Shown here: one piece after another, positions 44,276 to 51,875 of the stretch
Layout of the letters: each line of letters opens with the position of its first letter
Position numbering within the stretch: position 1 is the stretch's first letter
Assembly (NCBI RefSeq): GCF_014174155.1
Contig: NZ_JABEQM010000003.1
Coordinates: 310,001 to 374,000, forward strand
Direction: 5' to 3'
DNA from: Gluconacetobacter tumulisoli
GTDB lineage: Bacteria; Pseudomonadota; Alphaproteobacteria; Acetobacterales; Acetobacteraceae
Length of the DNA: 64,000 nt
Notes under the pieces: generated by a model
Told to the model about the DNA's origin: nothing
Databases searched by the model: none
The model's input: the letters and a program-made list of their open reading frames with translations, nothing else
Translations under genes and position numbers: made by a program

Positions 44276-45709
44276 TCAGGGGGCATCCAGGTTCTGCATC
44301 GCCTCGTGCAGGAAGCTGAACAGGCGCGGGTCGTTGGCGTGGATGACGTTCAGGCGCATCCAGGGCGATTCGTCCTGGTCGGGGCGAAACAGGCAGCCGG
44401 GGGCCAGCATGATGTCCCGTGCCGCCGCCCGTTCGGCCAGGGCGCGCATGTTCATCGGCCGGCGGGGCGCCGCCCAGACGAACATGCCGCCCTCCGGCCG
44501 GCAGAACAGGTCCAGACCGGCGTCGTCCAGCGCGTCGTACAGCGATTTCCGCGCCACCGCCAGCCTGTCGCGCACGCGGGCCAGATGCAGGCGGTAGCGG
44601 CCTTCGGTCAGGATCGTGTGGACGATGCTTTCGCCCAGGCCGGAGCTGGTCAGGCTGCCGGCCATCTTCAGGCGCAGGACATGCTGCGCCAGGTCGGGCC
44701 GGCAGGCCAGGAATCCCACCCGCAGGCCGGGCGAGATCGTCTTGGAAAAGCTGCTGACGTGGATGACCCGCCGCAACTGGTCCAGCCGGGCCAGGGTGAC
44801 GGTGTCCTCGGGCGCCAGGCCAGCGAAGATGTCGTCCTCGACGATCAGGAAATCATGCCGTTCCGCCAGCATCAGCGCCTGATGCGCGATCGGCGCGGAA
44901 TAGCTGGTGCCCGTGGGATTGTGCAGCCGCGTGTTGGTGACGAACAGTCGCGCGGCATGGCGGTGCGCCAGCCGGTCCAGATGTTCCAGGCAGGGTCCGT
45001 CCTGCAGGCGCGGGATGCCGACGATCCGTGCGCCCAGCGATTGCAGGGTAGGGTAGAGGTTGCTGTAGCCCGGATCGTCCACCAGCACCGTGTCGCCGGG
45101 CCGGATCACGCAGCGGATGGCCAGTTCCAGCGCCTGGCTGGCGCCGTGCGTCAGGACGATCGCGTTCTCGTCGCATGCGACCTGCTGCTGGGCCAGCAGC
45201 AGGCGGACGCTCTGGCGCAGCCCGGGATGCCCGTAGGGATTGCCGTAGCGCATGATCGCCGGGTCCGGCCGGCGGGCCTGGACGGCCAGCGCGTGGCGGA
45301 TCGCGTCGGTGAACAGATACTCCTCGGGCAGCCATCCGCCGCCGGCCTTCAGCAGCGGGGAGTTTTCCTCGTACGCCCGTTGCAGCAGCCACAGGGAATC
45401 GACCGAGGTCGCGACCGGCGCCGGCACGTCGCGCGTCCGATCGCGGGGGCAGTCGCGGGGACGCGTCGCCACGAAATACCCGCGCGCGGGCCGGGCCTCC
45501 AGCGCGCCGTCGGCGACCAGGCGGTTATAGGCGTTGGACACCGTCAGGGTGCTGACCCCGCATTGCGCCGCCAGCCGCCGGACCGAGGGCAGGCGGCTGC
45601 CCGGCGCCAGACTGCCGTCGCCGATCCGTCCGGCCAGCGCCTGGACGATCTGGGTGACCAGCGGACGCGCATGCGTGGGGTCGATGCGGAAGGGAAAGGG
45701 AAAAACCAT
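44276..45709 (-). CDS. MocR/PdxR-type GntR regulator with aminotransferase domain
   Basis: A 477-aa fusion of a GntR winged helix (residues 1-75: GSLAPGSRLPSVRRLAAQCG, then VSTLTVSNAYNRLVADGALE) with a fold-type I aminotransferase domain that binds PLP at Lys323 (SSFSKTISPGLRVG). MocR proteins sense PLP adducts of amino acids such as GABA, taurine or beta-alanine and control their catabolic genes. It lies downstream of dadA on the same strand, separated by a strong hairpin. Its 3' end is duplicated on the far side of the CRISPR-Cas locus. A role in controlling the aminotransferase at 49032 is inferred from family and proximity. Confidence 0.9.
   Translation of the reverse strand: MVFPFPFRIDPTHARPLVTQIVQALAGRIGDGSLAPGSRLPSVRRLAAQCGVSTLTVSNAYNRLVADGALEARPARGYFVATRPRDCPRDRTRDVPAPVATSVDSLWLLQRAYEENSPLLKAGGGWLPEEYLFTDAIRHALAVQARRPDPAIMRYGNPYGHPGLRQSVRLLLAQQQVACDENAIVLTHGASQALELAIRCVIRPGDTVLVDDPGYSNLYPTLQSLGARIVGIPRLQDGPCLEHLDRLAHRHAARLFVTNTRLHNPTGTSYSAPIAHQALMLAERHDFLIVEDDIFAGLAPEDTVTLARLDQLRRVIHVSSFSKTISPGLRVGFLACRPDLAQHVLRLKMAGSLTSSGLGESIVHTILTEGRYRLHLARVRDRLAVARKSLYDALDDAGLDLFCRPEGGMFVWAAPRRPMNMRALAERAAARDIMLAPGCLFRPDQDESPWMRLNVIHANDPRLFSFLHEAMQNLDAP
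44282..44345. repeat. Right copy of the repeat bordering the CRISPR-Cas island (3' end of mocR)
   Basis: This part of the intact mocR gene matches 34331-34394 at 51 of 61 positions without gaps. The two copies are in the same orientation and enclose about 9.9 kb holding only the cas genes and array. Right of this copy mocR continues intact; at the left copy the gene is truncated. Confidence 0.85.
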
Positions 45710-45791
45710 CGCGAAGGCGTGGCCCGGTTCTGGTACGGTCGGAATGAAAAGAATCGTTCCCGTCTAGATCCGGGCGACGCGGATGGCAATG

Positions 45792-45817
45792 CAGGCGGGG
45801 CCGGCAGGCCCCGCCTG
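45792..45817 (-). terminator. Strong hairpin after dadA
   Basis: CAGGCGGGGCC (45792-45802) pairs perfectly with GGCCCCGCCTG (45807-45817) around GGCA: an 11-bp stem 4 bp past the dadA stop. The minus strand after it (CATTGCC) lacks a T run, but stability is very high. It should separate dadA from mocR transcription. Confidence 0.65.
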
Positions 45818-45821
45818 TTGG

Positions 45822-47078
45822 TCAGGCCCGGTAGCGGGCCAGGGCCAGGTCCTCATGCGCGATGTCGGGCGCGCGGCCCGACATTATGTCGGCCAGGACC
45901 TGGCCCGATCCGCAGGCCATGGTCCAGCCCAGCGTGCCGTGGCCGGTATTGAGGAACAGATTGCCGATATCCGTCCGGCCGATGATCGGCGTGCCGTCCG
46001 GCGTCATCGGTCGCAGGCCGGTCCAGAAGGTGGCGGCCGGCACGTCGCCCGCGCCCGCGAACAGGTCCGTCAGCGAATGTTCCAGGGTCGCGCGGCGCGG
46101 GGCGCGCAGCGACGTGCTGAAACCGGCCAGTTCGGCCGTGCCGCCCACGCGGATGCGGTTGCCCAGCCGGGTGATGGCGATCTTGAACGTCTCGTCCATC
46201 ACGGTGGACACCGGCGCGCGCGCCGCATCGACGATCGGGGCGGTGATGGAATAGCCCTTGATCGGATAGATCGGCAGGTCCAGCCCCAGCGCCCGCACCA
46301 TCGCGGGCGAGAAGCTGCCCAGCGACAGCACGTAGGCGTCGGCCTGGAGCGTGCCCTTGTCGGTAACGACCGCCGAGATGCGCGTGCCGTCGCGCTGCAG
46401 CGACCGGATCGCGGTGTTGTACAGGAACGTCACGCCCTGCCGGACTGCCAGTGCGGCCAGGCGCTGCGTGAACTGGAACGCATCCCCGGTTTCGTCCCCC
46501 GGCAGGCGCAGGCCGCCGACGATCTTGCCCTGGGCCTGCGCCAGCCCCGGTTCCGCCCGGATGCAGCCCGCCGCGTCGAGGACGTCGTAGGGGACGCCGT
46601 ACTGATCCAGGACGCGGGTGTCGTCGGCGATGTGGTCCAGCTGCTTCTGCGTGCGGAAGACCTGCAGCGTGCCCTGCTGCCGGTCGTCATAGGTGATGCC
46701 GGTGGCGGTCCGCAGGTCGCGCAGGACATCGCGGCTGTATTCCGCCAGGCGCACCATGCGCCCCTTGTTGCGATCGTACGCGGCGGTGGTGCAGTTTTCC
46801 AGCATCTGCGCCATCCAGCGCCATTGTTTCGGATCCGGCATCGGCCAGAAGACGAAGGGCCGGTTCTTCATCATCAGCCAGCGGATGGCCTTCAGCGGCA
46901 CGCCCGGCCCCGCCCACGGCGACGAATAGCCGGGCGAGACCTGTCCGGCATTGGCGAAGCTGGTTTCCAGTCCGGGGCCCGGCTGGCGGTCGACGACCGT
47001 GACCTCGTGGCCGGCCTGGGCCAGGTACCAGGCGGACGTCACGCCCACGACGCCGCTGCCGAGAATGATGATTTTCAT
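45822..47078 (-). CDS. dadA: D-amino acid dehydrogenase small subunit (DadA)
   Basis: A 418-aa FAD flavoprotein on the inner membrane that oxidises D-alanine to pyruvate and ammonia and passes electrons to the quinone pool. FAD motif [18 protein letters not shown] at residues 3-20, [49 protein letters not shown] and the C-terminal [14 protein letters not shown] are DadA landmarks. It follows the alanine racemase gene by 46 bp on the same strand, the classic dad pairing, with an Lrp regulator divergent to the pair. Confidence 0.95.
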   Translation of the reverse strand: MKIIILGSGVVGVTSAWYLAQAGHEVTVVDRQPGPGLETSFANAGQVSPGYSSPWAGPGVPLKAIRWLMMKNRPFVFWPMPDPKQWRWMAQMLENCTTAAYDRNKGRMVRLAEYSRDVLRDLRTATGITYDDRQQGTLQVFRTQKQLDHIADDTRVLDQYGVPYDVLDAAGCIRAEPGLAQAQGKIVGGLRLPGDETGDAFQFTQRLAALAVRQGVTFLYNTAIRSLQRDGTRISAVVTDKGTLQADAYVLSLGSFSPAMVRALGLDLPIYPIKGYSITAPIVDAARAPVSTVMDETFKIAITRLGNRIRVGGTAELAGFSTSLRAPRRATLEHSLTDLFAGAGDVPAATFWTGLRPMTPDGTPIIGRTDIGNLFLNTGHGTLGWTMACGSGQVLADIMSGRAPDIAHEDLALARYRA

Positions 47079-47124
47079 GTCTGTCCGTTTTTCGGGGCCG
47101 CGGAACGGCCGTTTCAGTGGGATG

Positions 47125-48273
47125 TCAGAAGCTGGCCGGGGCGGGTTCCGCGACGTAGGCGCGGTGATAGCGGTGACCCAGCGCGGTCAGGATTTCGTAG
47201 CCGATGGTGCCGGCGGCACGCGCCACGTCGTCGACGCCGCGCCGGGCGTCCAGCAGGTCCACCATGGCACCCGGATGGATCAGCCGTTCGGGCGCGTTGG
47301 TGACGTCGACGGTCATCGAATCCATCGAAATCCGGCCCAGCACCGGCAGGCGCACGCCATCCAGCCACGCGCAGCCGTCCTGCGCGCCGCTGCGCATGAA
47401 CCCGTCGGCATAGCCGGTGGCGATGGTCGCGATCCGTCGCGGCGACACCGGACGGTAGGTCAGCCCGTACCCCACCCCGTCGTCGGGGCCGATCGTGCGC
47501 GTCTGCAGGATCCGGGCCTGGAGCCGCACCACCGGATGCAGCGGATGGGGACGCGTCGCGTTGGGCGCCACGCCGTAGAGGGCGGCGCCGGGACGGACCA
47601 GGTCGAAATGAAAGTCCGGGCCCAGGAAAATGCCCGACGAGGCCGACAGGCTGGCCGGCGCGCGGGGCAGGTATCCCCGCAGATGCAGCAGCCGCACGCG
47701 CTGCCGGCCGCTGGCCGGGTCGGCCGGATCGTCGGCGCAGGCCAGGTGGCTCATGACCAGGCGCACGTCCATTCCGCGCAGGGCGTCGGGATCGTCGGCA
47801 ATGGCGTGGACGTCGCGCTCGGCCAGGCCGAAGCGGGACATGCCGGTATCCAGTTGCAGGACCGCCGGCAGCGGGCGCGCCAGCATGGCCGCCTGCGCGC
47901 GCCAGCGGCGCAGCTGGTCGATATCGTTGATGACCGGCACCAGGTCGTGCCGGACGAACTCGTCCTCGGTCTGGGGCAGGGCGCCGTGCAGGACGATGAT
48001 CCGCGCACCGGGCGAGACATGGCGGCGCAGGGCGATGCCCTCGTCGATATGGGCGACGAAGAAGGTACGTGCCCCTTCTTCCTCCAGCGTCGGGGCCACC
48101 TGTGCCGCGCCCAGCCCGTAGGCGTCGGCCTTGACCACCGCGGCGCATTCCGCCCCCCCGGCCCGGGCACGCAGCAGGCGGTAATTGGCGCGGATGGCCG
48201 CAAGGTCGATGGTCAGGACGGCACCGGCCCGCGCGCGGGGCCAGCCTGTCTCGATAGCGCAAGGAACGGGCAT
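47125..48273 (-). CDS. Catabolic-type alanine racemase (DadX/Alr)
   Basis: A 382-aa fold-type III PLP enzyme that interconverts L- and D-alanine. PLP lysine is Lys48 in [10 protein letters not shown]; the second base Tyr lies in GVGYGLTYR; the substrate-binding region is [13 protein letters not shown]. It is the first gene of a unit with dadA, so it most likely feeds D-alanine to DadA, though it may also serve the cell wall if it is the only racemase. Upstream lie inverted repeats shared with the divergent Lrp gene. Confidence 0.93.
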   Translation of the reverse strand: MPVPCAIETGWPRARAGAVLTIDLAAIRANYRLLRARAGGAECAAVVKADAYGLGAAQVAPTLEEEGARTFFVAHIDEGIALRRHVSPGARIIVLHGALPQTEDEFVRHDLVPVINDIDQLRRWRAQAAMLARPLPAVLQLDTGMSRFGLAERDVHAIADDPDALRGMDVRLVMSHLACADDPADPASGRQRVRLLHLRGYLPRAPASLSASSGIFLGPDFHFDLVRPGAALYGVAPNATRPHPLHPVVRLQARILQTRTIGPDDGVGYGLTYRPVSPRRIATIATGYADGFMRSGAQDGCAWLDGVRLPVLGRISMDSMTVDVTNAPERLIHPGAMVDLLDARRGVDDVARAAGTIGYEILTALGHRYHRAYVAEPAPASF

Positions 48274-48340
48274 GCGGCGCTCCGGTTCGGGGGACTGGTC
48301 CGATCTTACCGGAGAGGGGACGGCATTTCCTGCCGATCAA

Positions 48341-48386
48341 TCGCATGATATGCCGCGCAGGGACCGAATATCGCATCATCATGCGA
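48341..48386. promoter_or_regulatory. Paired palindromes between dad genes and Lrp regulator, candidate Lrp sites
   Basis: TCGCATGATATGC at 48341-48353 (GCAT-GAT-ATGC inverted repeat) and TCGCATCATCATGCGA at 48371-48386 (perfect 6-4-6) begin exactly 30 bp apart, about three helical turns. A third inverted repeat, CGGCATTTCCTGCCG, lies at 48321-48335. Spaced palindromes in the divergent gap fit multimeric Lrp-type binding. Confidence 0.5.
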
Positions 48387-48408
48387 CGGGATGGTGGAAT
48401 GTGGCCTC

Positions 48409-48852
48409 ATGATTTCTGACAAGGTGACCGAGGCGATTCTGCGGCATCTGGGTCAGGACGGGCGAATGACCAATGCCGACCTGGCGCAGAAGGTCGGCCT
48501 GTCGCCGTCCGCCTGCCTGCGCCGGGTGCGGCAACTGGAACAGGAGGGGGTGATCCGCGGATATCGCGCGATCATCGACGAACGGTCGCATCACGGCGCG
48601 ACCACCGTGATCGTGCAGATCACCCTGGAGCGCCAGACCGAGGAGTGCCTGCGCCGGTTCGAGGCCCGGGTTCGCGAATGTCCCGACGTGCGCGAATGCT
48701 ATCTGATGACGGGCGATGCGGATTACCTGCTGCGCGTGGTGGCGCGCGACGCCGCCGATTACGAACGCATCCACAAGGAAGAACTGTCGCGCATGCCTGG
48801 CGTCGCGCAGATCCAGAGCAATTTTTCGATCCGGTCGGTCGTACGGAAATAG
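48409..48852 (+). CDS. Lrp/AsnC-family regulator, probable activator of dadAX
   Basis: A 147-aa leucine-responsive-type regulator. N-terminal helix-turn-helix: ILRHLGQDGRMTNADLAQKV, then GLSPSACLRRVRQLEQEGVI. C-terminal RAM ligand-binding domain: VIVQITLERQTEECLRRFEA and ECYLMTGDADYLLRVVARDA. It is divergent from alanine racemase-dadA, the arrangement of DadR/BkdR-type activators that respond to alanine. An in-frame ATG at 48391 is possible; 48409 fits the family. Confidence 0.9.
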   Translation: MISDKVTEAILRHLGQDGRMTNADLAQKVGLSPSACLRRVRQLEQEGVIRGYRAIIDERSHHGATTVIVQITLERQTEECLRRFEARVRECPDVRECYLMTGDADYLLRVVARDAADYERIHKEELSRMPGVAQIQSNFSIRSVVRK

Positions 48853-48867
48853 CGCCGGCCGGCCCCG

Positions 48868-48901
48868 GAACCTGTACAGGTTCACGGACCGGTACAGGTT
48901 C
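48868..48901. promoter_or_regulatory. Tandem GTAC-centred operators upstream of the aminotransferase
   Basis: GAACCTGTACAGGTTC (48868-48883) is a perfect 16-bp palindrome. A second site, GGACCGGTACAGGTTC (48886-48901), matches it at 13 of 16 positions; the right halves GTACAGGTTC repeat directly 18 bp apart. TATATA about 20 bp further could be the -10. Direct repeats of this kind are typical of MocR-type regulators; a related CTGGTACGGTC lies at 45730-45740 just upstream of the mocR start. Confidence 0.6.
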
Positions 48902-48945
48902 GTGCGGAACGCCGCGAACTGTATATATGCGGATACGAAACGACG

Positions 48946-49016
48946 CCTGATACTGGTCGGGCGCGTATCGATTTCGGACATCCGGACCGGGACGGCGCGC
49001 GTCACCTGGTATCAGG
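48946..49016. promoter_or_regulatory. Second inverted pair upstream of the aminotransferase
   Basis: CCTGATACTGG (48946-48956) is nearly the reverse complement of CCTGGTATCAGG (49005-49016), which is itself close to a palindrome and lies 15 bp before the ATG. It could be a leader-RNA stem or a further regulator site. Only position and symmetry support it. Confidence 0.35.
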
Positions 49017-49031
49017 ATACGGGATCGCACA

Positions 49032-50381
49032 ATGACGCAGCTTTCCGACGATTTCGACTGCCCGGCCGCCGTGACGGACGGGGCGTACTGGCTTCCGTTT
49101 TCCGCCAACCGCCGGATGAAGGCCAACCCCGTGCGGCGCATCATGGCGCGTGCGAAGGGCCCCTATTATTATACCGAGGCGGGCGAGGAACTGTTCGACA
49201 CGCTGTCGGGCCTGTGGTGCACCCCGCTGGGCCACGGTCATCCCCGGATCGTCGAGGCGCTGAAGACCCAGGCCGAAACGCTGGATTACTGCACGGCCTT
49301 CCAGGTGACCAACCCCGTCACCGTCCGCCTGGCCGGGCGGATCGCCGAGCGGGCGCCACAGGGGTTGAACCATGTCTTCTTCGCCAATTCGGGATCGGAA
49401 TCCGTCGATACGGCGCTGAAGATCGCGCTTGGCTATCACCGCCTGCGCGGCGAGGGAAACCGCTTCCGCATGATCGGGCGGGAAAAGGGATATCACGGCG
49501 TCGGATTCGGCGGCATGTCCGTCGGCGGTATCGTGCCGAATCGCAAGATGTTCGCCACCGCCATGATCCCGGGCGTCGATCACCTGCGCCATACCCACGA
49601 TCCCGTCCACATGGCGTTTTCACGCGGGCAGCCGAACTGGGGCGCCGACCGGGCGGACGACCTGGAGCGCCTGGTCGCCCTGCATGACGCGTCGACCATC
49701 GCGGCGGTCATCGTCGAGCCGGTGCAGGGGTCGTCCGGCGTCATCGTGCCGCCGGTCGGCTATCTGCAGCGCCTGCGCGAGATCTGCACCCGGCATGGCA
49801 TCCTGCTGATCTTCGACGAGGTCATCACCGGTTTCGGCCGCCTGGGCGCGAATTTCGCGGCCGAACGTTTCGGCGTGACGCCCGACATGATCGTCTTCGC
49901 CAAGGCGATCACCAACGGCGTGGTGCCGATGGGCGGCGTGATCGTCAGCGACGAGATCTACAACAGTTTCATGACCGGTCCGGAAAACGCCATCGAGTTC
50001 TGCCATGGCTACACCTATTCCGGCCATCCGCTGGCGGCGGCGGTGGCCCATGCCGTGCTGGACGTGATGGAGGAGGACGCGGTGCTGGAGCGCGTGCGCG
50101 CCCTGGAACCGGTGCTGGAGGAAGCGGTGCACACGCTGCGCGGACTCAACCTCGTCTCTGACATCCGCAATATCGGCCTGACGGCGGCGGTGGACGTCGT
50201 GCCGGTCGACGGCGCACCCGGCGCACGGGGACTGTCGATCTTCGAGAAGGGGCTGGAATCGGGGCTGCTGCTGCGCTGCACCGGCGACACCATCGCCTTC
50301 GGCCCTCCGTTCATTTCCACGCCGGAGCAGATTTACGCCATGGTCGACGGCGTGCGGCGGCTGATCCAGGCCGCCGACTGA
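49032..50381 (+). CDS. Omega-amino acid:pyruvate aminotransferase (beta-alanine type)
   Basis: A 449-aa class III PLP aminotransferase. It has the omega-amino acid:pyruvate transaminase pattern: AYWLPFSANRRMKANP, LWCTPLGHGHPRIVEAL, FFANSGSESVDTALKIA, YHGVGFGGMSVGG, LLIFDEVITGFGR and PLP Lys291 in FAKAITNG. Such enzymes move the amino group of beta-alanine to pyruvate, giving malonate semialdehyde and L-alanine. The next gene encodes a malonate semialdehyde decarboxylase, which supports beta-alanine as substrate. Close relatives use taurine, putrescine or aromatic amines, so substrate still needs proof. Confidence 0.9.
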   Translation: MTQLSDDFDCPAAVTDGAYWLPFSANRRMKANPVRRIMARAKGPYYYTEAGEELFDTLSGLWCTPLGHGHPRIVEALKTQAETLDYCTAFQVTNPVTVRLAGRIAERAPQGLNHVFFANSGSESVDTALKIALGYHRLRGEGNRFRMIGREKGYHGVGFGGMSVGGIVPNRKMFATAMIPGVDHLRHTHDPVHMAFSRGQPNWGADRADDLERLVALHDASTIAAVIVEPVQGSSGVIVPPVGYLQRLREICTRHGILLIFDEVITGFGRLGANFAAERFGVTPDMIVFAKAITNGVVPMGGVIVSDEIYNSFMTGPENAIEFCHGYTYSGHPLAAAVAHAVLDVMEEDAVLERVRALEPVLEEAVHTLRGLNLVSDIRNIGLTAAVDVVPVDGAPGARGLSIFEKGLESGLLLRCTGDTIAFGPPFISTPEQIYAMVDGVRRLIQAAD

Positions 50382-50420
50382 CCGCACCTGTTCCACGTTG
50401 GACCAAAAGAAAGAAAATCC

Positions 50421-50837
50421 ATGCCCTTGCTGCATTTTCACCTGATCGAAGGCCGCTCCGACGCCGAGATCAAGACGTTGCTGGACGCGGCCCACGCGGC
50501 GATGCTGGAGGCCTTCCAGGTACCGGCCGGCGATCGCTACCAGATCGTGTCCGAACACAAGCCTTTGCGCATGATCGTCGAGGATACGGGACTTGATATC
50601 CCCCGCACCCGCGACGTGGTGCTGGTGCAGATGTTCAGCCGCCCGCGCGGGGACGAGAAGAACGCCCTGTTCTATCGCCTGCTGGTCGAACGGTTGCAGC
50701 AGGCGTGCGGCATCGCGCCGTCCGACGTCATGATCTCGGTGGTCGAGAACCAAGACGCCCACTGGTCCTTCGGCCATGGCCGCGCGCAGTTCCTGACCGG
50801 GGAACTGCCCGGCCCGGCCAAGCCGGCGGCCCCCTGA
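50421..50837 (+). CDS. Malonate semialdehyde decarboxylase (tautomerase superfamily)
   Basis: A 138-aa tautomerase-fold protein. After Met removal, Pro1 is N-terminal, and Asp37, Arg73, Arg75, Trp114, Phe116, Phe123 and Leu128 all fall at exactly the positions of the active-site and hydrophobic-wall residues of Pseudomonas pavonaceae malonate semialdehyde decarboxylase (SRPR holds both arginines; WSFGHGRAQFLTGEL holds the wall). The reaction is malonate semialdehyde to acetaldehyde and CO2 with no cofactor. It starts 39 bp after the aminotransferase whose predicted product is that substrate. In Pseudomonas the enzyme belongs to haloacrylate breakdown; no haloacrylate genes are here. Confidence 0.88.
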   Translation: MPLLHFHLIEGRSDAEIKTLLDAAHAAMLEAFQVPAGDRYQIVSEHKPLRMIVEDTGLDIPRTRDVVLVQMFSRPRGDEKNALFYRLLVERLQQACGIAPSDVMISVVENQDAHWSFGHGRAQFLTGELPGPAKPAAP

Positions 50838-50856
50838 TACCAGCCAACAGGGAAGG

Positions 50857-50968
50857 TCGGGCTCCGCCCGAACCCGGCAAGGGCCCAGGCCCTTGCATCC
50901 CTTTCTCTTACAAAGTCGTGGGTTTCCAAAGGGCTATGCCCTTTGGTGGGTCAAGGGCAACGCCCTTG
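50857..50968. repeat. Four tandem hairpins, REP-like intergenic element
   Basis: Four perfect inverted repeats in 112 bp: TCGGGC/GCCCGA (50857-50871), GCAAGGGC/GCCCTTGC (50877-50896), CCAAAGGGC/GCCCTTTGG (50926-50946) and CAAGGGC/GCCCTTG (50952-50968), with loops of 3-4 bases. They fill the gap between two converging genes and may act as a two-way terminator. The sequence style resembles repeated intergenic elements of acetic acid bacteria, from memory only. Confidence 0.7.
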
Positions 50969-50975
50969 CCTTGGG

Positions 50976-51875
50976 TCAGCGCGGCATGTCGGCCTCGATC
51001 CAGTCGGTGACCGAATGCCGTGTCGGCGCCCAGCCCAGTTCGCGCCGGGCCTTGCCCGCGCGGACGCGGCTGTTCGACCCCAGGGCGAAGACCGCCAGTT
51101 CACGGCCCCAGCGGGCCACGGCCTCCGCCGCCGGCCAGGACTGCGCCGGCCCCAGGCCCAGCGCACGGGCGATGGCACCCACCAGCGCGCCGAACGATTC
51201 CTCGCCGTTCTCGACATAATAGAAACTGCCGGCCGGGGCCTTTTCCAGCGCCAGCAGGTACAGATCCGCCATGTCGGCGATATGGACGTTCGACCAGATG
51301 TTCAGCCCGCGCCCGATATAGCGGGCGACGCCGCTTTCCTTCGCCTGCCCCACCAGGGGCGGGATCTGCACGCTCTGCGCCGGTGCACCCAGCGTGTTGC
51401 CATAGATCAGGCTGTTGCACAGCACGATCGTGCGCACGCCGGGGGCGGCGTCGACGATCAGCCGGTTGAGCGCGACGCGGTGTTCCTTGTCGGGTTCGGG
51501 CGTAACGGGCGTGTCTTCGGTGAAAATCGCGTCCGATGGCTCGCCCATGGCCTCGTCGCCGACCAGGCTGGTGCCGCTGGTATGGATGAAGGGCCTGCCC
51601 GTGCCCGCCAGCCCGGCCAGCAACGCCAGGACCGCGCCCTGATGGTCGCTGTCGGCGGCGTTGATGACGGCATCGGCGGCGCGGGCCTCTGCCGCCAGCA
51701 GGGCCGCGTCGTCCAGCGTGCCCATGACGGGGGTGATGCCGTGGGCCGCCACGCCCGCCGCCTTGTCCGGCGAACGGACCAGGCCACGGACCTCATGGCC
51801 CCTGTCGCCCAGCAGGACGGCGACCGACCCGCCGATATAGCCGCTGGCACCGGTAACGAAGATCTTCATGGTCAT
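50976..51875 (-). CDS. NAD-dependent epimerase/dehydratase family protein
   Basis: A 299-aa extended SDR. Rossmann motif KIFVTGASGYIGGSVAVLLG, then HEVRGLVRSPDKA; the later VLCNSLIYGNTLGAPAQSVQ and IWSNVHIADMADLYLLALE are typical of dihydroflavonol-reductase/YeeZ-like SDRs. The usual YxxxK is replaced around NSLIYGNTLG (Tyr without the lysine at +4), so catalysis may be altered. The ATG overlaps the alkene-reductase stop (ATGA), so both are cotranscribed and answer to the same control as that gene. Confidence 0.85.
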   Translation of the reverse strand: MTMKIFVTGASGYIGGSVAVLLGDRGHEVRGLVRSPDKAAGVAAHGITPVMGTLDDAALLAAEARAADAVINAADSDHQGAVLALLAGLAGTGRPFIHTSGTSLVGDEAMGEPSDAIFTEDTPVTPEPDKEHRVALNRLIVDAAPGVRTIVLCNSLIYGNTLGAPAQSVQIPPLVGQAKESGVARYIGRGLNIWSNVHIADMADLYLLALEKAPAGSFYYVENGEESFGALVGAIARALGLGPAQSWPAAEAVARWGRELAVFALGSNSRVRAGKARRELGWAPTRHSVTDWIEADMPR

